From Perkinsus chesapeaki (Eukaryota > Perkinsozoa > Perkinsida > Perkinsidae), in contig JAAPAO010000127.1 of the NCBI GenBank assembly GCA_013115145.1, positions 1-64,000 on the forward strand: DNA of 64,000 nt, in the 5' to 3' direction. Made by a program: the position numbers and the translations under genes. Shown here one piece after another: positions 1-10,975 of this stretch. The notes beneath the pieces are model-generated. The model ran no database searches, was not told the DNA's origin, and saw only the letters and a program-made list of their open reading frames with translations. How positions within the stretch are numbered: position 1 is the first letter of the stretch; the number at the start of each line of letters is the position of its first letter.

Positions 1-315
1 CCACATATTCCCAGTACTCTGGTTATGCCCATCTCGGTAAGTATCATCAACTATTATAATAATATTATTAATCATCACTTAGGTGCTGGTCTCACTGTCG
101 GTCTCTCTTCACTTGCTGCCGGTCTTGCCATCGGTATTGTTGGTGACTCTGGTGTCCGTGCCAACGCCCAACAGCCCAAGCTTTTCGTCGGTATGATTTT
201 GATTCTTATCTTCGCTGAAGCTTTGGGTCTTTATGGTCTTATTGTTGGACTTGTTGTTGCCTCCACTGCCACTGAGAAGGGTGCCGGTCTTTGCTCTTCC
301 TTCGCCCCCCAGTAA
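1..315 (+). CDS. V-ATPase proteolipid subunit c, copy 1 (5' truncated by window)
   Basis: This is the C-terminal part of a V-type H+-ATPase proteolipid, the c-ring subunit that carries protons through the membrane V0 sector of acidic organelles. Exon 1-36 is followed by an intron at 37-82 (GTAAGT...TTAG, 46 nt) and a last exon at 83-315 ending in TAA. The last exon encodes two hydrophobic helices with the signature [11 protein letters not shown], whose Glu is the proton-binding carboxylate of the family. The sequence is nearly identical, intron included, to the complete gene at 2002-2629; only a few substitutions are seen. The flanks after the stop differ completely, so the homology ends at the stop codon. 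The rest of the gene lies upstream of the window. Confidence 0.93.
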   Translation, partial: PHIPSTLVMPISVSIINYYNNIINHHLGAGLTVGLSSLAAGLAIGIVGDSGVRANAQQPKLFVGMILILIFAEALGLYGLIVGLVVASTATEKGAGLCSSFAPQ

Positions 316-2001
316 GCGATTAATACCATTGACTCCGTATTGTTGTTGTCGATGGTGATTATTGCTGTGTGATGATTGAGTGGTGACTACTACCGAGTAC
401 GACGACGCATTCCTATCCATATTGGATAATTTCCCTCCTCCCCTGTATTTTTATCACAACTGTTGCTTCGTAGCGAAGTAATAGTCGTTGTCAGATTAGA
501 TGATTCGTTCAGCATCACAGGAAAGCGCTGTTATTGTTGTTTGTTATTGGTGACTGCTACTACTACTGCTGCGTTATACGTGATATCATCGTCAACATTG
601 CAACATTAATACAACTGTCATCACAGAAGCAACAACACTGGTAGGAGCCAATTCCTCTCAAAGCTTACGCCGTGAACCATCGACTTCAATAATATGCTGC
701 ATTGTGTTTTATAGTGTTGTTAATTATCTTTGATATTAATACTACACCTGAAGAGGCCGTACGATTCTCTTTGACGATTCACTGGTGATCTTTTCTATTT
801 GTTTTGGTACTGTTTTTTAATTGTATAGAGATCATTCTGTTTTGACCAGCAGCAAAATAAGCTACTTCTAGTGATGGTTTGTATAATTGAATAATAATCG
901 ATTGTGAGTGCTATAAGCTCCTACCGCGTTTGGTGCAGGGGATCGTGTTAAGGATTGTGTCAGATGTGTGTCTACCCTGTAAGGGCACTGTAGACGCTCA
1001 CAGCCACACATGTTGGTAACGCCCGCGAGGCAAGGAAGTCTGATATGTCTGCTAGCTACATGCTTTCGCCGCACATGGCAAACTTAGCTGGTTATGGTTG
1101 GTGTTTTTGATGTTACTAACGCGTGTCCAGTTGTCTCCATACCCTATTATTGGAACCCGTTCTGAGTTTGAACCACGGACTCTAATTCAAGCCCTGTATG
1201 ACACGATATTATTTTCAATCACAGGTTAGACTGGTAACGTGCCTCTAGCGCAGCCCAAATCACGCAACGATTTCGAGACTAAGAAAAGTTATTGGCGCAC
1301 GAATTGGTATTGTGTTGTTCGGTCCAACGATGAGAAAGAAAAACGAACATGTGTATAATATAACTCGAACAAAGGCTCCGCCGACAATCTCTGAAACATA
1401 GCCTATACTCTCTTCTGAGGGGAAGTCTCCTCGAGAATTTATCGGTGAGACGCATCAAAACCATATGTGAAATGTGAAAAAGGCTGAAGCGTCAGTTACC
1501 AAATCGATTAACTGATACTTGTTATGGTTAGTTTGGTATTGTAAACAGACAGGCTTTCTCTTACCTTCATACGGCTTTCGGTATCGAGCAACAGCTGTTC
1601 AATAGTAAGGAATGACTATCGGGGGATTTCTTCGACCGTCGGGGACAGCAGGACACAATGGCTCGGCTCACGCTTAGTTATCGCGGCGAGGCTGTTTTAA
1701 GCTCTATTCGCCTCACTCTGCATAATTCCTATTATAACATAGATTCCGGTATCCCACCTGTGATGGTCATAGTTACCTTCAGAGGTATTATATATCATCT
1801 CAAGGTCTCTTGAAGCGTTTGTAGGCTATTGGGCCAGCACGGCTTTACTAGCTTAAGCTGCGCTCAAGGGCTCGCCCAAGAACTCGCGCTGTCGTTCGTC
1901 GTCATCATCATTCACTGTGTCTCCTCAATGTATTCATCATTTGTCTTGTTGTGACTTAACCATGTATTTCCTAATAGTTAGTACCCACATTCATTTGGAT
2001 A
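316..2001. other. Intergenic stretch between the two V-ATPase c genes
   Basis: I see no convincing coding exon here. The short open frames have no recognisable family and no coherent splice chain. The segment separates two near-identical genes and shows no obvious copy of the 3' flank of the second gene (2630 onward), so the duplication did not simply carry its flanks. Confidence 0.6.
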
Positions 2002-2629
2002 ATGTTCGCCGCTTCGACCGCTCTCGCCGCTTGTGAGCCCAGCTCCGCCTTCTTTGGTTTCATGGGTATCACCGCTGCTATCAGCTTTGCCAATCTCGGA
2101 GCTGCTTACGGTAAGAAGTTAATTGTATCTCCTCCTCATCCTGTTTTATTATTATTATTAGGTACTGCTAAGTCTGGTGTTGGTATTTGCTCCATGGGTG
2201 TTATGAGACCTGATCTCGTTATGCGTTCCATCATTCCAGTTGTTATGGCTGGTGTGTTGGGTATTTACGGTCTTATTACATCCGTTATCATCAACGGTAA
2301 GATGGATACCCCCGCCACATATTCCCAGTACTCTGGTTATGCCCATCTCGGTAAGTATCATCAACTATTATAATAATATTATTAATCTTCACTTAGGTGC
2401 TGGTCTCACTGTCGGTCTCTCTTCACTTGCTGCCGGTCTTGCCATCGGTATTGTTGGTGACTCTGGTGTCCGTGCCAACGCCCAACAGCCCAAGCTTTTC
2501 GTCGGTATGATTTTGATTCTTATCTTCGCTGAAGCTTTGGGTCTTTATGGTCTTATTGTTGGACTTGTTGTTGCCTCCACTGCCACTGAGAAGGGTGCTG
2601 GTCTTTGCTCTTCCTTCGCCCCCCAGTAA
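2002..2629 (+). CDS. V-ATPase proteolipid subunit c, copy 2 (complete)
   Basis: This is a complete V-ATPase c subunit of about 176 residues; the family is usually 155-180. Exons are 2002-2110, 2162-2350 and 2397-2629, with introns of 51 and 46 nt, both with perfect GT-AG ends; splicing restores the reading frame (AAYG/TAKSG and AHLG/AGLTV). Four transmembrane helices are expected: helix 1 starts in exon 1, helices 2-3 span exon 2 to exon 3, and helix 4 carries the essential Glu at about residue 145 ([11 protein letters not shown]). The start ATG at 2002 gives the short lumenal N-terminus usual for the family. Its second intron differs from that of copy 1 by a single base, which means very recent duplication or gene conversion. 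Confidence 0.96.
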
Positions 2630-4108
2630 ATAGCTATCAGCTACTCCCACCAGAACTGCCAGCATGGTTTTTCACTGGAATTCACTTCAACATCAGCATC
2701 ACGCAGCATCCCCACCCACATGAAGGCTTCATTAATAACCCGCTATTGCCGACGTTCTTTTACTTTCCGTAGTAGATGAGTAACAACGACAATATCGCTA
2801 TTATTGCTTTTGCCTTGTGTTTGATTTATGCTGTGACGACAATACCATTCATCATTAGCATATTTTCCTCAACTTAGAGTTGTTGATTCATCAACTGTGT
2901 TTGGTTAGTTGGTCACTATTGGATAGCTCTCATGTTGCGGGATGAAATCAAAACAACCCCAGTTGGTTTTCGCATGCTTTAAAACCATTGTTTCCTTCTA
3001 CTTGATTAATGCTTGGAGTATTAGTCGTATAACTATAGAGTGTAGTAGTAGAGAGTAGTATTAGTGCCTAGTATTTGACGTCAGCAACTACTAGTTATTC
3101 ATAATCACTCACTCACGGAACCACCAGGATGGATTTCAGATAGTTTGTTGACTTGCAACTCGCAAGTCACAAGTAAACCAGCACAGCACTGCTATCTGCC
3201 GGTCAATAGAGGAATGTTTTCTTTAGATAGAAGAATCTTCACATACCCTCTTCGCTGGTATTATCATTACGTTTCAAGTAAAAACCAAAACTGTTCAACA
3301 AAAATGGCTAGTCAGCGAAGTTGCGACCAGAGACAATTCCATGGAACTTGTTCCCGTTACAGTGATATAATCATACCATTATAACCAATAGAACCCATCC
3401 TCACCGACCGACCTGTACCAAAACTGCTACACGAATTCTGCTTAAACGTGCTTAGTACTTCGTACTGACAGGTCTTAGTCTGAGACTCCCGAGGGACTAT
3501 AAAGCACGATTTTCAGCAGCAGGCATCATCGCTCAATAATATTTCGCATCCTTTCTTCTATCAACTGACCAATCGTTACCAAGCCACAGTCGAATCGTGA
3601 CCTCTTATACACAGGGTCAGGTAAAGTTAGAGGGTCCAAGAGCTAAAGGCCTCTTTCATGGCGCAGTAATTGTGCGCATGCGTGCACATCTGTTCTTCAT
3701 CATTTTTTAATCGCTCCGGCCAACAATTCGGCTCTATCTCTATAGTAACTTACGTCCCCCGTTCACTCCGTTTAACTTAACAATCCCAGCAGTACTCTAG
3801 GATCCTCCAAACACCAACCCAACCTGCTCCTGGGCGAGCGCTACTTCCATTTCTCTTTTTCCCATTGGTATTCTTTTATGGCAGCTTAGACCCTCGTTGC
3901 TCCGTCTAACCTCGATTTTCTTACATACTACAATGCCACTTAGATCTATCAATGCTTTAACTCGTTCAATGTACGATTATTGGACTTTCCACTCGGTTTT
4001 GTAGAATCGATTTGATGACGCAATGTACCGAACCTTTAGTCGTTTGCTGATAAGGTTTCCGTGTCACTTGTAGCCTGTGCCAGTCGTAGTTGATGTCATT
4101 GTGTATAA
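2630..4108. other. Intergenic stretch upstream of the TIR-like genes
   Basis: There is no supported gene in these 1.5 kb. Open frames are short and lack family features. The first TIR-like gene starts directly after the string TATAA at 4104-4108, which overlaps the start codon context and so cannot be a conventional TATA box. Confidence 0.55.
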
Positions 4109-5581
4109 ATGGTAGACGATGCCAGCTTGTCGCCGCCGCCTTTAGAGCACCGTAGCTCCACATCAAGTACAGTATCTTCGGTATCCTCTCTTGAAGATAA
4201 GCAACAGCTTGGCACCACAGCCCTAGTGCCGCTTCATGGAGTTACCATGACCAAGCTGCTTAGTAACAAAGGAGAGGCTTTCTATTACAAGCAAAGAACG
4301 AGTCGCATTCGTCAGAGACGAGAAAGTCAGCTTCTGTATAATCTCTCGGAGCCCGTAGAAGAGCTCGATGAGTTCATATCTCATTCCTGGAATGCAGACC
4401 CTCAAGTTGCTGTATGGACCATGAAGCTACGAGTTAATTTCTGGTTAGCTGTTATTATTAGTATCATTACAACTATAACTATGTCTTGGCTGTTTCGCAT
4501 TGAATCTCGAATCACTACGATTGTCGGTATTCTGTTGTATGTCATTTTGTTGGCGCGAGGACAGGACATACCTCTCAAGCTTCCGTGCGTTCGCCGCACA
4601 TGTGATAAAATGGTATTCTTCGATCGTTGTTGTATTGATCAAGTTGATCCTATACGTAAGGTTGCTGGTATTAAAAGTATTGGAGCCTATCTTAATAAAT
4701 GTGATAGTTTCCTAGTCTTATGGAGTGATGATTATTTTCAAAGGCTTTGGTGTGTATTTGAATTGGCATGTTTCCTAAAAGGTTCGGAGACTATGTCAAA
4801 ACAAAGACCATTAAAGCTCTTTATGATGCCGATACAGAAGTCAGTTTTCCGTTGTATGTTTCTGACTACCGCGTATTGGCTTCTTCTGTCGGTCTCTCCG
4901 AGAAGTCTTCGTCTCCCTCTTGATGTCATTATGTCGGTGGCCCTGTTACGGTTCGTGATCCTCGGTGACCTGGGAGAAAGAATGAAAATGAGATATGCGT
5001 TGTCGGAGATCGATTTTGAAACCGTCCAGTGCACCGAGTCATCTGATAAAGAAATGATTATTGATCTTATCGAGGAGTGGTATGGCAGTCTTGAAAAATT
5101 CAAGTCCTACGTCTCGGACAAGATGTGTCACGCCGCCAAGGAGGCAGTTTCAACGGACAGGTTGATGATTCATATTTGCTGTGTATCGCAGCCTGCAATA
5201 CTTTATGGCCTTGCCCATAAGGATATGCTACAGCCGGCACTGTATGCTTGCAGGGGCATGTTATCTCTGGTTGCTGTGATATATATCTCAAAGAGATTCG
5301 GTATGGCAAGCAACGAGAAGCAGGCAGTTAAGCCTAACGTATGCCGCATTATCGTATATATAGTGTCCGTCTTGGTATCTATAATTGTGGATGTGTTGGA
5401 GAGTCGATGGATTGTTATTCGAAGTCAGCAATATTTTCAGATTATCTCGTGTGTCATCGGTGCAGTGTCCCTTCTTGTTGTTCCTGCCATCACTTTCTCA
5501 TCAACTGCATCGGCGGTCTTCGGAGATCGTTTAGATGATCGGAAATGTTGGCGATGGTTGGTTGATGAATGTTCTTTGTAG
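4109..5581 (+). CDS. TIR-like domain multi-pass membrane protein, paralog 1
   Basis: Single-exon protein of 490 residues. After a Ser-rich N-terminus comes DEFISHSW (residues 87-94), which matches the first strand of TIR-fold domains. A pair of hydrophobic helices follows (about 107-150). The remaining TIR-like signature comes next: FFDRCCIDQ (171-178) and RLWCVFELACF (from 212). In TIR NADases a Glu in the WC-x-x-E motif is catalytic, and Glu218 sits at that position here. Further hydrophobic segments lie near 250-300 and 370-480. The protein therefore looks like a TIR-like domain split by a membrane hairpin and embedded in a polytopic protein. NAD hydrolase or signalling activity is inference only. 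The gene lies head-to-tail with a paralog at 5979-7535 and shares a 236-bp nearly identical core with it. Confidence 0.8.
   Translation: MVDDASLSPPPLEHRSSTSSTVSSVSSLEDKQQLGTTALVPLHGVTMTKLLSNKGEAFYYKQRTSRIRQRRESQLLYNLSEPVEELDEFISHSWNADPQVAVWTMKLRVNFWLAVIISIITTITMSWLFRIESRITTIVGILLYVILLARGQDIPLKLPCVRRTCDKMVFFDRCCIDQVDPIRKVAGIKSIGAYLNKCDSFLVLWSDDYFQRLWCVFELACFLKGSETMSKQRPLKLFMMPIQKSVFRCMFLTTAYWLLLSVSPRSLRLPLDVIMSVALLRFVILGDLGERMKMRYALSEIDFETVQCTESSDKEMIIDLIEEWYGSLEKFKSYVSDKMCHAAKEAVSTDRLMIHICCVSQPAILYGLAHKDMLQPALYACRGMLSLVAVIYISKRFGMASNEKQAVKPNVCRIIVYIVSVLVSIIVDVLESRWIVIRSQQYFQIISCVIGAVSLLVVPAITFSSTASAVFGDRLDDRKCWRWLVDECSL
4604..4839 (+). repeat. 236-bp core block nearly identical to 6519-6754
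   Basis: This stretch matches 6519-6754 with one substitution (T/C in the codon before KSIGAY), while the coding sequence on both sides has diverged strongly at DNA and protein level. It encodes the central TIR-like segment from DKMVFFDRCC to MMPIQK, including the WC-x-x-E motif. The sharp edges are best explained by gene conversion between the tandem paralogs. Confidence 0.95.
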
Positions 5582-5589
5582 TTTACCGG

Positions 5590-5895
5590 GTATCTTGAGC
5601 TTCACCTTGCAAGATACAAAATAGGTTGATTGCTCGACTATCGTAGTTCATAGTTTATGCCTTTCTGTTAGCCGTTCGAATTGTTGCGACGAACTGTTAG
5701 TTTCTCGCGTAGTACCTCAATTCTTGCGTTTAACTGAAAAGTATCTTAAGGTTGAACCGGCAAGATACGAAGTAGGTTAGTTGACGCACCTCCCTGTAGT
5801 CAAATGCGAACTGTAAGTTTCCCAAGTCTCCAGCACTTGAGTTATAATGAGGCGTATCTTGAGGTTAACCGGGTAAGATACAGAATAGGTTAGCT
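5590..5895 (+). repeat. Three copies of a GTATCTT...AAGATAC hairpin element with AAATAGGTT tail
   Basis: Between the two TIR-like genes, three copies begin near 5591, 5741 and 5852. Each has GTATCTT, then a variant of (A/G)AGGTTGAACCGG, then AAGATAC and a tail close to GAAATAGGTTAG. The two ends pair to form a short hairpin, and the centre is itself partly palindromic. The same element recurs inside introns of other genes at 13131-13179, 14776-14825 and 49497-49551. Confidence 0.85.
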
Positions 5896-5978
5896 TGTTG
5901 CCTTCAGTAATATTTTCTTTCTTGTGGTTCACGACTAATTCATCATCATTATTATTAAACAGCAGACATTGCAGTTGC

Positions 5979-7535
5979 ATGGACCACGACGAGAATAACA
6001 GTAAATGTGGATGTCGTCTGCCCCGAGCCTCCTCGACTGCTAGTACTTCCTATACCGCCTCGGGGTCCCGAGAGGATCTAGAATCGATACAGTCAACAAC
6101 GCCGCCCAGTCCGACTGTTGACTTGCAGATTTCGGCGCATCAATTGGTGCCTCTACGAGCGGTTCGGACCTCTGTGCTTTTGAACATTCGAAAGACGGCA
6201 TTCGAAAGGGCCGATGGGGACAGGAACGGTGAGTTGTATACCTTATCGGAGCCGGTCGAGCGAATAGATGAATTCATATCACACTCCTGGAATGCCGATA
6301 AAGCTGCGATGATGTGGACTTTGACGCTTCGAGTCAATTTCTGTCCAGCGGTGACCTTGAGTATCTTCACAACTTTGCTGCTGGCTTGGTTCACTTATAT
6401 TGATGCCCGTGTCGTCACTTTGATTGGCATCTTGATCTTCATCATTACGATGTTTTGGGGCCATAGAGTCGTCTCCGGGAGGCTGTGGCCTGGGTGGCTG
6501 AAGGACGCAAGTGCGGCGGATAAAATGGTATTCTTCGATCGTTGTTGTATTGATCAAGTTGATCCTATACGTAAGGTTGCTGGTATCAAAAGTATTGGAG
6601 CCTATCTTAATAAATGTGATAGTTTCCTAGTCTTATGGAGTGATGATTATTTTCAAAGGCTTTGGTGTGTATTTGAATTGGCATGTTTCCTAAAAGGTTC
6701 GGAGACTATGTCAAAACAAAGACCATTAAAGCTCTTTATGATGCCGATACAGAAACTCGTTTTCATGTGGACGGTAACCGCTGCGGTCTATTGGTCTGTC
6801 TGGGCCTTTACCCCACCTCAGTGGGCATCTTTGGTTGATGCGTGCATGTGGATGCTTCAAATGAAACTGGTAGTTCTCGACGATCTTGGCTCTCGATTCA
6901 CGATGGGCTGCTGCTTGACAAGCGTTGACTTTGACTCTGTTGAGTGTACGGAGGCAAGCGATAGGAAGACCATTATTGAGTTGATTAAAGAGTGGTATGG
7001 CTCCTTGGAAGCATTCCAGAATTACGCCCAGATGATGCTAACTGAGGTCGCCAAGAGCACCGTGGTGGCTCGGGAGAGGCTAACTGTTGACATCAGTTGC
7101 ATGTCTATGCCTAGTATTATATATGGTTTGGCATTCAATGACATGACAACTCCTGTTACGTATACGTCTCGGGCGCTAATAGCGGTATTTCTAGTAGGCA
7201 GGTTGCTCAAATTCTTCATTCTCTCTCCACAGCATCCGGCGGCGTCAACAACTCCGAAGAAGCTTTCCGCGCGTCGACGGACCTGCCGGATACTCTGCTA
7301 CCTCTCGACGGCTCTGTTGTCAGTTTGCTTGGATGCTGGTAGAAGGTATTACGAGCAGCGACGGCAGGCGGTGAGCTGGGCAGGCTCGCTAAGGCTTATT
7401 TCGGGTTGCATATTCGTTTTGGTGGCCCCGTTGGTTACCTATGGGCCCTCTTTATCATTGTTGTTTGAAGCGAAGGGATGCACTTGTGAAGCTCTCAAGC
7501 TGATGCTGACGGAGAGCACAGGCCTGCCTGAATAG
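5979..7535 (+). CDS. TIR-like domain multi-pass membrane protein, paralog 2
   Basis: This 518-residue protein has the same architecture as its upstream neighbour: a Ser/Thr-rich N-terminus, DEFISHSW (residues 97-104), a hydrophobic hairpin, FFDRCCIDQ, the RLWCVFE motif with Glu233 at the position of the TIR catalytic Glu, and further hydrophobic segments toward the C-terminus. The open frame continues upstream to 5895, but the ATG at 5979 is preferred because its product (MDHDEN...) lines up with the start of the paralog (MVDDAS...), and the upstream 28 codons read like leader sequence. Outside the 236-bp shared block the two proteins are clearly diverged. Function is unproven; immune-like or stress signalling is one possibility by analogy. 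Confidence 0.8.
   Translation: MDHDENNSKCGCRLPRASSTASTSYTASGSREDLESIQSTTPPSPTVDLQISAHQLVPLRAVRTSVLLNIRKTAFERADGDRNGELYTLSEPVERIDEFISHSWNADKAAMMWTLTLRVNFCPAVTLSIFTTLLLAWFTYIDARVVTLIGILIFIITMFWGHRVVSGRLWPGWLKDASAADKMVFFDRCCIDQVDPIRKVAGIKSIGAYLNKCDSFLVLWSDDYFQRLWCVFELACFLKGSETMSKQRPLKLFMMPIQKLVFMWTVTAAVYWSVWAFTPPQWASLVDACMWMLQMKLVVLDDLGSRFTMGCCLTSVDFDSVECTEASDRKTIIELIKEWYGSLEAFQNYAQMMLTEVAKSTVVARERLTVDISCMSMPSIIYGLAFNDMTTPVTYTSRALIAVFLVGRLLKFFILSPQHPAASTTPKKLSARRRTCRILCYLSTALLSVCLDAGRRYYEQRRQAVSWAGSLRLISGCIFVLVAPLVTYGPSLSLLFEAKGCTCEALKLMLTESTGLPE
6519..6754 (+). repeat. 236-bp core block nearly identical to 4604-4839
   Basis: Second member of the pair of almost identical blocks inside the TIR-like genes. 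The block is in the same reading frame in both genes, and its edges fall inside codons of otherwise unrelated local sequence. Confidence 0.95.
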
Positions 7536-7693
7536 CATCATAATAGCTTAACTGGCATTACGGCCGACCGTTCCTTTCCATTCCTGCGGTCTTGGGTTCA
7601 ATTCCTGCTACTATCATTTCCACGTATCGCATCTTCATTGCGTTGCCGTTGAGTTTTCAGGATTCTTCCGAGCTTACTTTGTTAACCTTCGTA

Positions 7694-9637
7694 ATGGCGA
7701 GTCACTCCTACCAGCAACCTTCCGTGTCTCGGCCACCGCCTCCTCCACCTGGGATGCTAGGATCGCCTCAACAGGTAGTAGTCATTCCCGGGAGTATCAG
7801 CTCGTCGAATGCTGATTGTTATTATCTATTCCGTATCGCCTGGACCATTTTCCTTTGAGCTGTTCGTTTTCCGTGCCCGGAGAGCGCTTGGAGACGAATC
7901 ATCTATTTCAGAACGCGGCAGTTGCAGGATACGGCAATCTCAATCGACATGACAACTCCGGTGACTCCGCCGTCCAACAGTACTAGATTGGGATGGTTGT
8001 TTGCCGTTTGATCGTTAAGTGCAGGTTGTTGATGAATGCATCACAGTTTTCTGCTGCTGCTGCCGCGGGAGTTGCCAAACCATCCACAAATGGACGTGTA
8101 GTATTACGGGTGGACGGGAAAGAATTTATTTTGCAAATGTATCAATCTACATTCATCGGTAGCTCATGCCACAGGCGGCACTATCTCCTCAATCTCGGCG
8201 CTTCGGTTATTAAACTTTCCACCATGGCGGGATGACACATCGAATCCCAGCAGTCTCCAGCATTACGCAGTACCTGCTCTTCTAAATGAGCGGCCTACAC
8301 GACTACGGTGGAATTCCAGCATCTACCTGGGAAATATGTCGAATGAATACAATAAGATTTGCCGCTAGTCCAACCGGCACTACCCCCATTAAAGTCAGGG
8401 AGACCGTCCGCAGAGACGGTGGGATATCACTCAATAGTAGAGGAATGGATCAGCAGCTCATCAATTTCTATTTAAAATACTTTTGGGCGGCAAACTCGTT
8501 CGCCCTCCTCGGGAAGATAAATAGTCGAGCACATGTTGATATTCCGGCACTAGCTTCAACTCCCTAGTGCGCGTCAGTCACCTTGGCCCGTGTCAAGCCA
8601 GCGCGGAATTAAGCTCAATTCGGGCGGCGGTTAGTGTGTATTAGTATGTTTGAATTTGTAGAATATTTTACTTATGCGGATCCGTGAAGTGATATGAGAT
8701 ATCTTCCAATAATGATATGTGCTGCTGCGCACATCTACTTGCCGATGATCGAGATGCGTTTAATTCAGGCCCCAGTCCCGCCGCATAATTTGGCACCCCC
8801 TCACAAGACGGAAGAGCTTGGCCGGTAGGCGATTAGAGGAAAGAGCGGTATGAACATGCGTGCAGTTACGGTCTCGAAGGCATGTTGGAGACAGTATCAC
8901 CATCCGATACGGCAAATCAGTTCCGAAGACAGCTCCAGCTTGGGCTCGATGCCGGCTCCCTGCTCGGTGTTCCCGAGGCGCCTTTCGACACCCCCGGGAC
9001 GGGTCACTTGTCGAAGGATCAGCTAAGGAGATATCGCGTGCCGAATTGCTATTTTGTCGGTGGTGGGGATCAGAATGACCAAAGCATGTCTGGAGTGAGT
9101 TCCAAGTTGCAACGGTTTCGAGATAGATCCGTTCTCCTTCAGTTCCGGTTTGCGGTGAAGGCCAGTCATCCCAAGCAGTACCAGACCGAGACGCTCTTTT
9201 ATATTTTCTATGTATTGGCCGGCGATGAAATGCAAGCGGTTGCCGCAATGGAGCTGCACGCTCGTGGCTGGAGGTTCCAGAAGAAGCTGCAGCTTTGGTT
9301 CCGAGTGGCAACTCAAGATGATATTGATGCAGCCATTGCCAATGGGGAGGGGCCCTCTCGGAAGGCCAAGGCCAAGGATTCGTCACACTATGTATACTTC
9401 GACCCGAGCGGCTGGAAAAATAGAATTTGGGGAGGCTCGTCGGCGGCATTGGAAAGTTCAGAGTTCCTCACTGCGGTTGATCATCAACATCAACTCATGG
9501 CGGCACCGGTTACTTTTCCTCTGCAAACGCATTTCGATCTCTACATGCCAGAGCCGACGGCAGCCAAGCAACAGCAAAGGCTTTTACAAAGGCAACAACA
9601 ACAGCAGCAGCAGAGTAACAACCGAGTTAACGCCTAA
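7694..9637 (+). CDS. CCR4-NOT complex NOT2/3/5-domain protein (multi-exon)
   Basis: The last exon, open from about 8882 to 9637, carries the C-terminal NOT domain typical of NOT2/NOT3/NOT5: TETLFYIFYVLAGDEMQAV, then ELHARGWRFQKKLQLWFRV, then YVYFDPSGWKNRIW. These proteins are scaffold subunits of the CCR4-NOT deadenylase, which acts in mRNA decay and repression. The protein ends in a Gln-rich tail. A likely start is the ATG at 7694 (MASHSYQQPS..., with a proline run). Plausible middle exons lie near 7915-7985 (NAAVAGYGNLNRHD), 8050-8130 (AAAAAGVAKPSTNG) and 8235-8360, but the exact splice chain is not resolved. Absence of an N-terminal coiled-coil in what can be read favours NOT2 over NOT3/5. 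Confidence 0.75.
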
Positions 9638-9662
9638 AAGGCTACTATCATTAGCTGTATTC

Positions 9663-10175
9663 GCTACTATGTCATGTCTTGTGTTTGAAAAGTTAAACAC
9701 AGGAATATTCAATAACGGAAAGTAGCAACAAGTAATGAGATGGTTGCTTGATGATGATCAAAAGGCGATATCTCAAGCTAGGCTGTCTCGGTGGTGGGTG
9801 ATTCATACTAACGGCGAGGTTATCGATGTCTTAACAGACAAGTCTATTGTTATCAACATCGTCTGGTCTGATAAGCTGTTGTTTAAGAACGGATTCAAGG
9901 AATACCACTTGGATGGCTGGTGCCAAATGAGGTATAAATGCCTCGAGTAATTTGCTAGCCCCAGAGGACACTATGGGAGTCCCATAATGGGACGATGGTG
10001 GATAGTCGTACAGTTCCGCCGGCTTAATAACAACAGACAGTTGACTAGGTTCGGGTTAAGTCCGACAGTCGTAGACCGTGATATACTATCGGTCCTCGAC
10101 AGTAGTGCTGGGCGCGAATATCTTACCGCGATAATCATCTCGTTTCCATCCAAATGAGCTTCACGCGAATGAAAG
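9663..10175 (+). repeat. Unit 1 of a diverged ~0.5-kb tandem duplication
   Basis: This segment and 10378-10960 share a long series of matching stretches in the same order, for example the run around GATATCTC with the downstream GATAAGCTGTTGT, and near the other end a match around CGATAATCATCTCGTTTCCA. Unit 1 contains a 72-codon open frame at 9735-9950, but the copy in unit 2 is interrupted, so coding function is doubtful. Confidence 0.65.
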
Positions 10176-10377
10176 AGATGAGCTATGTCGCATAAGGAAG
10201 TGACTCCCTACCCCAATCGGGATGTCATTCGATATTCTATGTAGCTGTAATGACAAAGACCGCATACCGTTTTCCAGATGCGAGAGTTGTCTACAAAGAT
10301 TGCTTCCTGGACTCTTCAATAAAGTCAAGGTTGAGTCATATCGTGCTTAATGATCATCAGCTGCGTTTCGTTATTAT

Positions 10378-10960
10378 GTTTTCGATTCACTAGTTCAACA
10401 CAATCATGATCAGTTACAGAAAATAGCAATAACGAATGAGATGGTCACTTGATGGTTAAAGGGCGATATCTCGACCCACTTCTTGAGCCGGGCAGTCTTG
10501 CTGGTGGATGTGGATGTGGATGATCCAAACTAACAGCAAAGTCATCGGCATCATAACCGACAAGCTCTTTGCTGATAACATCCTCAGGTTTGATAAGCTG
10601 TTGTCTGTTGCTATTAAGTCTTTTTGATTGAGCTACCATCCACCATCGGCTCATTATGTGTTCTGGCACAAGCAATTTCTGTCGGATCTTCTCCTTCAAT
10701 TCGGCACCGGTCGTTTGGCCCTAAAACAGCAATTCATATCTCTCTCAATCCCTCTCAACGTGCTTACCACAATAACCTTCACCAGAGTCGGGAATCCGAA
10801 ATACATTCCACCTTGAGTGCCCCTGTCATAGTGTTGCACGTAAACCGTCAGAGGTTGCCCATCCTCGACCGGAGCGTGAGGCGTCACAATCTTAGCACGA
10901 CAATCATCGTCGTCTCGTTCCAGCCGGATGTAACTATCAAATTATCGTCACGCGCCACGA
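10378..10960 (+). repeat. Unit 2 of a diverged ~0.5-kb tandem duplication
   Basis: Second unit of the duplication that starts at 9663. It has small insertions such as the GGATGTGGATGTGGATG stretch at 10505-10520, and its reading frame is broken relative to unit 1. It ends close to the 3' end of the minus-strand USP7-type gene. Confidence 0.65.
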
Positions 10961-10975
10961 AATTATATCTTTATT

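Noticed and set aside
8760-9449. Minus-strand ORF of 229 codons
   Set aside because: It is the antisense shadow of the NOT-domain exon, whose protein matches a known family.
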